Source: Chrysochromulina parva (Eukaryota; Haptophyta; Prymnesiales; Chrysochromulinaceae). From it: a stretch of 64,000 nucleotides of DNA. Under the pieces are notes generated by a model. That model saw nothing but the letters and a program-made list of their open reading frames with translations, did no database searches and was not told the DNA's origin. The stretch is taken from the NCBI GenBank assembly GCA_002887195.1, contig PJAB01000009.1, positions 1-64,000 of the forward strand. Direction: 5' to 3'. Position numbers and translations under genes: made by a program. Each line of letters starts with the position of its first letter. Position 1 is the stretch's first letter. Of this stretch, positions 54,414-63,356 are shown piece after piece.

Positions 54414-57269
54414 ATGCTTTCGTTGGGCCCACATGTAAGCGGGACCTCCGCGGCCAACGGCACGAGCAGACCACATCACGAGGGTGCGGCGAAGCCACGG
54501 TTCGACGTCTCCTTCGACGCGCTGGCTCGCAATTTCGGCGTTGACGCGACTGCAGAGGACGGAAACGTGCGTGTCCCATCTACTGATGAGATTCTCCAGC
54601 TGGCGCAGGAACTGACCTATTGTAACGCTCGCTGCGATCGGCAGGATGATCGGCTGATGCGCGAGGACGAGGTCCTTGCACTGGTGGGCGAGGATCACAA
54701 GCTCATCCGCGATTTGAGCGGCGGGAGCTTTGGGAACCTCTTCTCCGATGAAGCATCACGCCAAGAGCTAGCGATGGCGATGGCGAACCTTACAGACGAG
54801 GTTGTCCGCTCGCCGTCGTCTCGCGCGAAGTCGGCGGCAGTGAGGCACTTGGAATCGGGCTCCACCGGATCTGTTCCGGCAGAGGTTGCTGGCTTCGAGG
54901 GTTCACAGACTGCGGCAGCAGCAGCCGTGCTGCCTGTTGCGGCCGCTGCGTGCAGCGTAGCAGGCGGCGTCGCAAGGAGCGGCGCCGGTGCCGTGAGTGC
55001 GTGCGCGTCGGCCGCACCATCTGCTCTGGATGGATGGCTAGGTGTCGACCCTATCCGACTGCTCGGGCTGCCCGTGGGGGCTTGGCCATCCGGAGCATCC
55101 ATGTTCGGGTTCCTGTCCGCAGAGCCGCGGGTGGAGCGCTCTTGCTCGGACTCGTCGGGACTGCACGCGAATGGCTCGGCGGTGCCATCTCGTGCCGTCT
55201 CCTTCTGTCTGCCACGCGCGCCGCCCACTGTCGCCAGCCCCGAGCACAGCAGCGAGACCAGCAGTGGCGCGTTCGGTGTGGGCGCAAACCGTACGAGAGA
55301 GACGACGGACACCTCGGACGTGTCACGCGAGGAGGACGAGTTTGATGACTTCAGTGGCGGCGCTGGCGACGGCTGCGAATGCTCGTCGGCCCTGACATGT
55401 GCGCCCGCAGCAGCCCTCACGGCGCCCCCTGCTGCGGGGCTTGCCGCATCGCTTTCCTCTTTGCTTCCTGGCGCTCCGTCGACGAATCCTTCGCATGCGC
55501 TGCCTCGCACCGTTGAGTCATCAGCAGGACCAGGACGGGTCTCGCAGCGCGAGAGACGTAACGGTGGCAACGGCAATGGCAGAACAGCATATGCGTTGCC
55601 GTCAGCCGTGCCGCGCGTGGTGCATGAGCCCCGGGTGCCTATGTCGGTGCCGCTCGGGATGGGCGGCAGCTCCTGTCTCTCTCTCCTCGCTCCGAATCGT
55701 CGCTCTCTCGGCAGCGGCCTGGGCGGCGGCATGAGCAGCGGCATGGGCGGCGGCGGCATGGGCGGCGGCATGGGCGGCGGAATGGGCGGCGGAATGGGCG
55801 GCGGAATGGGCGGCGGAATGGGCATCGGCGCGTGCAGTTGCGCCAATAGCAGCGCTCTTAGGGCAGGCCTAGGTGGCGGCCTACCTAGCACTCTCCCGGG
55901 CAGTATCGCCGGCCTCAGCGGTGGCTTCGGCGGCGGCCTTGGTGGCGCGTTCGGCCTTGGCGGCAGTCTCGGCAGCAGCCTCGGTAGCCTCGGTAGCAGC
56001 CTCGGCAGCGGCCTTAGCGCCAGCCTCGGCAGCGGCCTCAGCCTTGGCAGCACCTTCGGCAACAGCCTCGGCAATAGCCTTGGCGGCAGCCTTGGCAGCG
56101 GTCTCAGCAGCGGTCTCTGCAGCGGCCCGGGCAGCAGCCTTGGCCACGGCCTCAGCGGCGCTCTGGGCATTGGCCTCAGTGGAGCTCTCAGCGGTGGCCT
56201 CAACGGCGCCCTCTCCGCGAGTGTGTCGGCCAGCACCGTATCGGACATGTCAGGTGGAGATTTCTCGAGATTAGGTGGAGATCTCTCTACAGGTGGATCA
56301 AAGTTGGGCGGCGGACGGACCTCCAGCTGCGGATCGGGAGAAGGCGGCCTTGGGCTCTCAAGGACATCAAGTGCCGACGCACTGCCACCACCTTCAAGGC
56401 CTCCGGGCCTCTCCACGTTGGCAGGGACGATTGCAGGTCTGCACCCATCGCTGAGCGCCAACGGCGCCAACGCGACGCTCCTCAGCCTTGCCCACGAAGC
56501 GGCGGTGGCGTCCGCGGCCGCGTCGGCAGCATCTGCGCTCTCGGGCGGCCGTTCTTCGAAGCCGACCTCTGGAGCGCACGTGGCCGCGGCGGCAGCTGCC
56601 TCGGCGGCCTCGCGCCTCATCCACGCAGAGGCCGAAGCCTCTGGCGCCGCGCGAGGCTCGAAGCGGGCGTCCTCCATCAACCGGCGTACCTGGTCGGCGG
56701 AGGAGGACGACACAATCCGCGTGTGCGTCGAGCAAATGGGTATGCGCTGGCGAGAGATCGCTCCGCTGCTCCCTGGTCGCTCCGATGATTCGGTTCGCAA
56801 TCGGTGGAAGCGTCTCAAGGAGGAGGCCGATGCGGCGGCCCAGCGGCGCCGTCTCGGAGGATCCCCAACTAGTCTGCCGGGGCCGACGAGCGGCTCCAGC
56901 AGCATCGGCAGTGTTGGCGGCGTGCGCTCGGCCAAGCGCGCAGCGAGCGAGCCGCCGCCAGCTGCAAGCCATGCGAGTAAGAGGCACGCATCCACTCGCC
57001 AACCGTCGGACCCTGAGCTCGACAACGACGAGAATGGACACCGTGTCTCGTGGTCGCCGCTTGAAGATCAGGTCATCGTGCAAGCGGTGCAAGAGCTCGG
57101 TCCTCGGTGGTGCTCAGTTGCAGCACGGCTACCCTCCCGCACGGATCAAGCTGTCCGAAACCGCTGGAACCGGCTGCAGCAGCGCGCACGCGTGCAGGCA
57201 CGTACGATGCTGAACGCTTTCCAGGTGCGTTCTGCCGGCGTTGGTGCTGGAGGCGGAGACTCTGCCTGA
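54414..57269 (+). CDS. R2R3-type MYB transcription factor with Gly-rich middle
   Basis: 951 residues from the ATG at 54414. Two adjacent MYB/SANT repeats sit near the C-terminus: WSAEEDDTIRVCVEQMGMRW with REIAPLLPGRSDDSVRNRWK (about 757-806), and WSPLEDQVIVQAVQELGPRW with CSVAARLPSRTDQAVRNRWN (about 877-926). They are separated by about 70 residues, wider than in plant R2R3 proteins, where they abut. The first 130 residues contain a conserved-looking STDEILQLAQELTYCNARCD block. Between lie GGGM repeats (12-bp unit) and GSLGSSLGSGLS-type repeats. It likely binds DNA through the two repeats; the target genes are unknown. Confidence 0.85.
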   Translation: MLSLGPHVSGTSAANGTSRPHHEGAAKPRFDVSFDALARNFGVDATAEDGNVRVPSTDEILQLAQELTYCNARCDRQDDRLMREDEVLALVGEDHKLIRDLSGGSFGNLFSDEASRQELAMAMANLTDEVVRSPSSRAKSAAVRHLESGSTGSVPAEVAGFEGSQTAAAAAVLPVAAAACSVAGGVARSGAGAVSACASAAPSALDGWLGVDPIRLLGLPVGAWPSGASMFGFLSAEPRVERSCSDSSGLHANGSAVPSRAVSFCLPRAPPTVASPEHSSETSSGAFGVGANRTRETTDTSDVSREEDEFDDFSGGAGDGCECSSALTCAPAAALTAPPAAGLAASLSSLLPGAPSTNPSHALPRTVESSAGPGRVSQRERRNGGNGNGRTAYALPSAVPRVVHEPRVPMSVPLGMGGSSCLSLLAPNRRSLGSGLGGGMSSGMGGGGMGGGMGGGMGGGMGGGMGGGMGIGACSCANSSALRAGLGGGLPSTLPGSIAGLSGGFGGGLGGAFGLGGSLGSSLGSLGSSLGSGLSASLGSGLSLGSTFGNSLGNSLGGSLGSGLSSGLCSGPGSSLGHGLSGALGIGLSGALSGGLNGALSASVSASTVSDMSGGDFSRLGGDLSTGGSKLGGGRTSSCGSGEGGLGLSRTSSADALPPPSRPPGLSTLAGTIAGLHPSLSANGANATLLSLAHEAAVASAAASAASALSGGRSSKPTSGAHVAAAAAASAASRLIHAEAEASGAARGSKRASSINRRTWSAEEDDTIRVCVEQMGMRWREIAPLLPGRSDDSVRNRWKRLKEEADAAAQRRRLGGSPTSLPGPTSGSSSIGSVGGVRSAKRAASEPPPAASHASKRHASTRQPSDPELDNDENGHRVSWSPLEDQVIVQAVQELGPRWCSVAARLPSRTDQAVRNRWNRLQQRARVQARTMLNAFQVRSAGVGAGGGDSA
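55728..55830 (+). repeat. 12-bp minisatellite encoding GGGM repeats in the MYB gene
   Basis: About eight units of atgggcggcggc, the same unit as in the ArfGAP gene at 8138-8272. Confidence 0.9.
55900..56215 (+). repeat. Degenerate 18-bp repeats encoding Ser/Gly/Leu
   Basis: Imperfect units of agcctcggcagcggcctt encode GSLGSGL-type repeats. Unit variants interleave, which suggests an older array than the GGGM one. Confidence 0.8.
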
Positions 57270-58190
57270 AGCATTGCGCGGTGGCCGGGGAGCCAACGGC
57301 CGCATGCACCTACGCATTTGTTCTGCGTACGCGGCAGCTTTGCTACTTTAAATGTCGCGCCCCGACCGCCCGCCGTGCCGCTGACGCGTACGCTATGGCA
57401 CCGCGCGGCCCTCGTGCCCTCGTGTGCACCGAACGGCTGGGGTCGCACGAAGGGTTGCACGCGCGACGGCAGGGGTCATAACAGCGCGCTCCACTCCGCC
57501 GACGCACCCTGAGGCAACAGAATACGACGCAGCACAGTCGAGTAACGTGAATCAAGAGTTCGCCCACGCGTTTCGGACCCGGTGGACCCCACTCTGAGCT
57601 GTTGCGTGTGTTATCAATGATGTCACCGGGTGCGGCGCGCCCCGTAGTCTCGTATCGTCTACTTCTTTTTGAGTAACGACGAGTAAAGTCACAGAACGCG
57701 TGTATGGCTGACATGCCAGTTTCACAGCGAGACCAAAATAAAAACCCATTCAAATACCGTACGTATCCGGATACGACGTCGCACGCCGGCGCCGGCGCGC
57801 CGCCCACCGCCCGCGGCGGGCATGGCCATCGCGATGGCGGCGGGCCGGCCCCGCGCGGGGTGCCGCGGCTGCGGGGACCGTCCACGTCACCTCAACTTGC
57901 ATCGCATCCTCGCCGCAAACGGCATGTATGCACCTTCACGCCTATACTGCGTCGAACGGCGACGGTCCGACGGACGTTGGATACGGACGGCTTTGAATTG
58001 AGAGACCCGATTGAGATTCATACCCGAGAGCTGCGTGACTGGTCAGTCGCTCGGCTGTCGGCTCCGCATCCACGAGCTACACCTCACTGGATCAGTCTTG
58101 CCTGAGTCGAACAGATAGTCGAGGCACCGCATGTATAAAAGGCGGTGTCGAAGATGCCCTTGGCCTCTGTCGGGTATGCAGGAGCGAGAA
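57270..58190. other. Long intergenic stretch between convergent genes
   Basis: 921 bp between the MYB stop and the stop of the gene at 58191. It holds a GC-rich zone of nested palindromes at 57783-57876 (ccggcgccgg, gccatcgcgatggc, ccgcgg) and a TATA-box-like tataaaag at 58134. A plus-strand frame at 57704-58105 crosses the palindromes; its composition does not look protein-like. No RNA recognised. Confidence 0.45.
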
Positions 58191-59096
58191 CTACGTTTTC
58201 GGTGGCAGCGTGACGCTCTTGTCGGCTCTGGCGCTGCTAGGTCGGCTGCTGCGTGGGCTTGCGCTGCTAGGTCGGCTGGTACGTGGGCTCCTTAGCGCAT
58301 CCACCGGGATTTCGAAGAGTGGCGTGGCAGCAACCTCGATGTGGAACGACATGCGCTGCGGCGCTGAGCGGTGCAGTGGTGCCGTCGAAGCCACACGTAC
58401 CCGCGGAGAGGGTGGGCATTCCCGCCGCCGTCGATAGCTTGGCACGACTTCCTCAGCGTCTAATGGTTCGTCCCGGCGTTGCTTTCGGAAAAAGTGCGCC
58501 TCCTTCGGAGGTGCTGGCGACTTAGACGCCTCAGCCTGGCGCTTGGCAGCCTGGCGCTTGGCGCGCTCCTCCTCGGCAATCTGATCGAAAAGCTTGCAGC
58601 CGAAAGCATACTTCTTCGACCATCTTGGGAGTGGCGTGCAGAATTCGCGCCCCACGCCAAACGGTCGAGGCTCGATAGCCTCCTCTTTTACCCAGATTGG
58701 CTTTGACCGTGCATCTGTAGTGTCGGTGCTGTCGCAACGGACAAGGCAAACAACCTCACGATGCAGAGCTGAGGTCTGCCGAGGTTTGAGATTCGCATCG
58801 GCAAGCTCGAGCCGCAAGATGTGCGCCGACCTTGGCCGAACTTGAGCGTCCGTGCGAGGTCCATCCTTGAGCTTGACCGAATCAGTGACCATCAGACGTG
58901 TCAATTCTCGCACCTTTGGCTCTCTTGCCGTCTGCAAGGCAGCCGGAAGCGGCTCAGGCTGCAAGAAGGCGAGAAGCGGTGGCGGCGGGCCTCCAAACGG
59001 TCTGGGCACTGATGAGATGGTGGCCCACGCCAGGCGCGCGCTCGCGCGCGCTTGCGCTTCCGTGCCACGAGGCTCAGGGGCTTCCATGTTTCTCAT
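58191..59096 (-). CDS. Basic Ser/Pro/Arg-rich protein, possibly cytoskeletal
   Basis: 301 residues from the ATG at 59096 (an alternative ATG is at 59087); the frame upstream starts with TTG. A PFGGPPPPLLAFLQPEPLP start leads to KVRELTRLMVTDSVKLKDGP and SAHILRLELADANLKPRQTS, then SKKYAFGCKLFDQIAEEERA, a short helix. The C-terminus has repeated RTSRPSSASPRSSRPSSARA units, a microtubule-binding-like basic Ser/Pro tail seen in many flagellar proteins. No known domain. It is divergent from the filamin gene across 320 bp. Confidence 0.7.
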   Translation of the reverse strand: MRNMEAPEPRGTEAQARASARLAWATISSVPRPFGGPPPPLLAFLQPEPLPAALQTAREPKVRELTRLMVTDSVKLKDGPRTDAQVRPRSAHILRLELADANLKPRQTSALHREVVCLVRCDSTDTTDARSKPIWVKEEAIEPRPFGVGREFCTPLPRWSKKYAFGCKLFDQIAEEERAKRQAAKRQAEASKSPAPPKEAHFFRKQRRDEPLDAEEVVPSYRRRRECPPSPRVRVASTAPLHRSAPQRMSFHIEVAATPLFEIPVDALRSPRTSRPSSASPRSSRPSSARADKSVTLPPKT

Positions 59097-59416
59097 ATGA
59101 CAGGGGCAGAAACCGGATGTAACGTCGGGAGGACTGTACTGTAGTGGCGTCCAATGGAACGAAATGCCCGAAACGCAGGACCCCCTCAACTTTCACAAAC
59201 TCTAGTGCAAGTCTTCGTGCCAACAGTGAATTCCAAATTCACTCCTGTCCCTGCAGAGACACGCTTTGCGTCTCTAAATCTGCACAGTGTACGCATCTCC
59301 AGGCCGACGGACCTGTGCGCGTGTCAAAGCTGCTGCGCAGCCGGCCAACGCGTGCCTAGCTCTGGACAGTCCAAGGTAGGCCGTCGGAATCCGGCTCGGG
59401 CGAAGACCGGATACAT
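59097..59416. promoter_or_regulatory. Shared gap upstream of the filamin-repeat gene
   Basis: 320 bp between divergent ATGs at 59096 and 59417. A plus-strand frame at 59154-59420 has protein-like composition and ends at a possible donor (caag|gtaggcc), so it could be a first exon, but no suitable acceptor is in reach. Confidence 0.35.
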
Positions 59417-62400
59417 ATGATTAAAGAGAGCCCAGACGAGGGGTATCATGCCACTTCCTTGGAGCCAATAGTCGCATTGAAGTGCCGCCTATCAGGCTCC
59501 GGGCTGACGGCCGCAGCCCTATTTCGTGAAACGTCGTTCACCATCGATAGTACAAAGTACGAGGGCGGTCAAGCAGCAAGCTTTTTTGTCATGCTGAGAT
59601 CAAGCACAGGGGGCACGCGAATCCGTTCGCGTATCATCGACAACGAGGACGGATCTTACACGGTTTTTTTTAAGCCGCTGGTATCTGGGCGCATCACCAT
59701 TCGCATAACTCTCAACGGGGAAGACTTGCCCGGAAGCCCGTGCACATGCGTCGTGCATGACACCGCACCATGTGCACCCAAGTGCTCCGTGGAGGGCGTT
59801 GCGCCAAATGGCATCGTCTCCCGCCGGCCTGAGAACTTCTTTGTGTCATTTCGCGACGCCAATGGTGACGTCACACACGCGGTGGATCTTGACGTTTTTG
59901 TCGAGCACAAGGTCGAGCATGGCGACACAAGCGCGGATAGCTCGCATCCAGACGCGTTGTTGAAGCCTTTCGGACTCTCGACGGGTCATCAGAATGAGCT
60001 TGTGAAATTGTTCGCCAGCTCCAAGCCCCTCGTCATTCGCACTGCCATGGCCATGGATTCCGAGCGCCTGGGACACGTGTCTCCTGGGGCGTGCATGACA
60101 GTCCTCAAGGTCGAGTCGTTCGACACCGGGACCCTCTGCGCCTGCATCGTGCTCAACCACGACACGACCTCCTCCGACAGCTGGCGTGAAATCTATACGC
60201 AGGATCCGTCGTGGCGGACACAAAGCTGGCGAAAGGCCGAGAGGGAAAGCATCGCTGCTCAAATTCGTGAGATTGCAAGAGCTCAGTTGGAGGTGGATGA
60301 GGCTCGAGAGCGGGAGCGGCAGAGGCTAGCAGAGGAGGCCGCAGCCAAGGCGAGGGCACTCGCTGAGGAGGAAGCGCGCCGCATCGCCGCGGAGGAGGAA
60401 GAAAGGGCGAGGGAGGAGGCACGCCTCCAGGCACGCCTCGAGGCACGCCTCAGGGCAAGGGAGGCAAAGAAAGAAGGGCAGGCGGAGGACGATGGCAAAA
60501 AGAAGGGCGATAAGCAGTCGCCGAAGAAAAAGCCCAAGCCGAAGCTAAAGCCAAAGTCGAAGGCGTCTGATGCAGCATCAGCCACTGGAACCTCCGATAC
60601 CGATGGTCATGATGCAAGCGCAACCGACGAATCAAGGACAACTGCCAATCCACCCGAGCCAGATGGGGACGTTTCATACAAGCCAGACTCAACACAAGGG
60701 TCGAGGCCGGGCAACTCATGTTCCCCTTCGACATCAGAGAAGCGGCAGGATCTCAAGCCTCAACACGCGCAACAGCTGTACGGTTGGGTCACAATCGTCA
60801 AGGACGGGCAGATGCTAGTCTCGAAGCCGTTTGAAAAGCTGCCTACAAATGTGCAACGTTGAGAGATTTCCCGAACGCATTGGAACTGACATGCACCCAG
60901 ACCTGTTCGACACGCGCGTGATTGTGCTTTATGTGTGTGCCATCGCGTGCCGCGCAGCTGAAACAACTTTACGAATCTCAGTGGAAGCGTCGGCTAGCAA
61001 TGAACACAGAGCGTGAGCGAGACAAGCTGATGATGAGGGAGGAAGAGTTGGACAGACATCGCGACCAGCGTGCCTGGGATGCCAAGAGCTGTCTTGCGGG
61101 CGTGGTCTCCAATAAGCAGAGTTTGCCGGCGAATCTTTACTTGCAGGTATACGGGTACATCGAACGCTGGGATGGGATCTGACAGGAGTTCACCCCTCTT
61201 GACAAGTCATCATCGCTAATCTGTTGTCGAAATCGGTTGGTTCCCAACTTCCCATCGCTTTGTAGGAGCTCGAGGCCGATCCTATAAAGATAGGCTTTGC
61301 CTATGGTGGCATGGAGCCAGGCCGCTTGCGAGCCAAGGGTCAACTCGTTGAGCAACATAAGGTGCACTATTCGATCGGGCTCTGCGGCACGTACCTGCTT
61401 CATGTCATGCTCCGGCACTCCGAACAGGCAGCTCCGTTGCCTGGCTCGCCTTTCACAGTTCGCGTGTTGCCAGGAGCAGCACATGGGCCATCAACGCGCC
61501 TCGATCCGAGGGAGATCCCGCTGCGCGGTGTGTTCGAGCTCGTGACGGAGGAGGGCACGTTGACCTCAACTGCGCGCTGCTACTGCAAGATGGTGCTGCA
61601 CTCTTGCGATAAGATGGGCAATCCCTGCTCAAATGGCGGCTCGGTTGTCACGTGTGGGGTTACTAATTCATCTATGAACGCTGCCTCCAAGACGATCATG
61701 GAAGCTCAGACGACCGAGGCCCGTTCACTTGTCGTGGAGTCGAAGACGACTGATCAGGGCGACGGAACGTACCTGCTGGAATGGTGGTCCGTTTCAAGTG
61801 GTGCCTATGAGATCTACATCAAGATTGACGGCCTGCACGTCCTCGGATCCCCCACTTACATGCTATTGACCTCTGGCACGCCCGATATTTCTAAGACAGA
61901 GGTCATCTCATTCCCGCAACGTGCCGACGCTGGGAAGTCGTGCAAGACACGATTGAAGTGCAAGGACCAGTACAAGAATCCTGCTTTGCCAGGTCGCGAT
62001 CTTCGATTCGGCCTCGCGACAGTCCCGAGTTTAGAGAAGGACCCTTTAGCGTGGAAGCAAGCAAAGGTCACCGTTCTTGCGCACACGATCATTGGAGAGG
62101 AGATCGAGTTGCGTTTCACCTGCTCGCAGGCGGGCGATTTTAGGGCATACCTTTTTGCTATAGAGGTTGCCACGGCACGAGCGAAGAAATCTATGCCGTC
62201 GGGCGACGGTCTTGCAGCAGACGGGGATGCGGTTGACTATCCAGCCGGCAATGCGGCCACACCAGTGTCGCCGAACGCAAAGTCGCCGCCCAAACCGCTC
62301 AAACCGCAGGTACTTGGCGATACAAATGCCTCGCGCACCGTACTGCCAGGCAGCCCGTTCTCCTTGTCAGTGACTTCCGCCACTTATAGCGTGAGTCACT

Positions 62401-62792
62401 CCTTCCTCAACGGCATCATGCAGAATGTGCATGGGCACTGGGAGAGAGTGAGCGATCAGGTGCTGCGCGCCGCGCTCAATGAGGGGGAGGCCAAGGCTGA
62501 CGAGGAAATTTTGCAGATCGGCGATACGATCCGATTCAGACCTGAGGTGAACGACGCATTCGGTAACTCAACCACAGCTCCCGAAGATCAGTTCACCGTG
62601 ACAATGAAAAGCCAGTCATACGGGCTGGAGCAGTTGCGAGTCGCGCCACAGGCAACTCCAAACGGTGGATGGGTTCATGACTTTCGCTATGAGCTCAAGC
62701 GGAAGGGCCTTCACGTGCTGCACGTCATGCTCGATGGCGTGGACGTCAAAGGCTCACCAGTGGAATTCAACGTTAAGTTCCGACAGCTTTGA
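59417..62792 (+). CDS. Filamin-repeat protein with charged coiled-coil insert, three exons
   Basis: Exons 59417-60850, 60958-61146 and 61266-62792, all phase 0, give 1049 residues. Introns are 107 and 119 bp (donors GTGCAA and GTATAC; CTGAC branch-point-like sites in both). Residues about 15-116 are a filamin-type Ig repeat (FTIDSTKYEGG ... GSYTVFFKPLVSGRITIRI ... LPGSPC). Next comes a long Glu/Arg/Ala coiled coil (about 285-355) and a Lys-rich stretch. Exon 2 is another short coiled coil. Exon 3 has about four further filamin-type repeats, each ending in GSP (PLPGSPFTV, VLGSPTY, VLPGSPFSL, VKGSPVEF). Filamin repeats cross-link actin or dock partners; no actin-binding CH domain is present, though an upstream exon could exist. 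Confidence 0.82.
60851..60957 (+). other. Intron 1 of the filamin-repeat gene
   Basis: 107 bp, donor GTGCAA, CTGAC site, acceptor CCGCGCAG. Phase 0. Confidence 0.7.
61147..61265 (+). other. Intron 2 of the filamin-repeat gene
   Basis: 119 bp, donor GTATAC, CTGAC site, acceptor CTTTGTAG. Phase 0. Confidence 0.78.
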
Positions 62793-63356
62793 TCTTTGTT
62801 TCGCCGAACCCACCTGACAACCCGCCGCCGGCGTTCGAACCCGGTACACACTCCGCCGCGCCGCTGACACGTGACAGTGCACGGTCAAGTCGCGACTCGC
62901 GTCCGAAACGGTGCGTTACCGAGTTGATAGTGAAGCCGGGGGCGGCGTCGCGTGTAGCGCAGCGGGCAGCGCACTCCACGCCGGTCGCCGCGCGCCTAGA
63001 CCCTAGTGTACGATCTGTTACTTGTGATCTCCCCCAAGCATACTAAGCGTGTACGGTGTTAACGGACCGACGAGAGGAATGCGATAAAACCCGACGGCGG
63101 TCGGGGCTCCGGGGGGCGCAGCCCGTCGGGGTCGGGGGACGGGGCGAAACGGCGAATGTTACTATGTTGATCGGGCACATCGGGCGTGCACGTGCGATGC
63201 GAGCCAACCGGACCTGTCTGGTATGTATATACTGTCTCGGACTGTGTGAGCTACGGCACGGCGGTCTCCTCGGGGATGCCGATGCACGCGGATGCCGCCG
63301 CCCCACAGGCGCCGCGTCGGGCGGAGCGGCGCCGCCCGACGGCTGGGACTGCACGG
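62793..63356. other. Intergenic stretch with a GC-rich hairpin
   Basis: 564 bp between two convergent genes. CCCGACGG (63090-63097) can pair with CCGTCGGG (63123-63130). A gtatatac element lies near 63224. No supported gene. Confidence 0.4.
63090..63130. other. GC-rich stem-loop
   Basis: Eight-base arms CCCGACGG and CCGTCGGG enclose a G-rich loop. It could be a structured 3' end, but nothing identifies it. Confidence 0.3.

Noticed and set aside
54695..57025. 776-residue minus-strand frame opposite the MYB gene
   Set aside because: Pro/Arg-rich antisense of Gly-rich repeats; the plus strand has two clear MYB repeats.
57704..58105. 133-residue plus-strand frame
   Set aside because: Runs through GC palindromes and has no recognisable or periodic structure.
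59154..59420. Separate small gene upstream of the filamin gene
   Set aside because: It might be a first exon but lacks an acceptor partner and any domain; left as a possibility in the gap entry.
62830..62860. gttcgaaccc resembling a tRNA T-loop
   Set aside because: Stem bases do not pair and no cloverleaf fits upstream.
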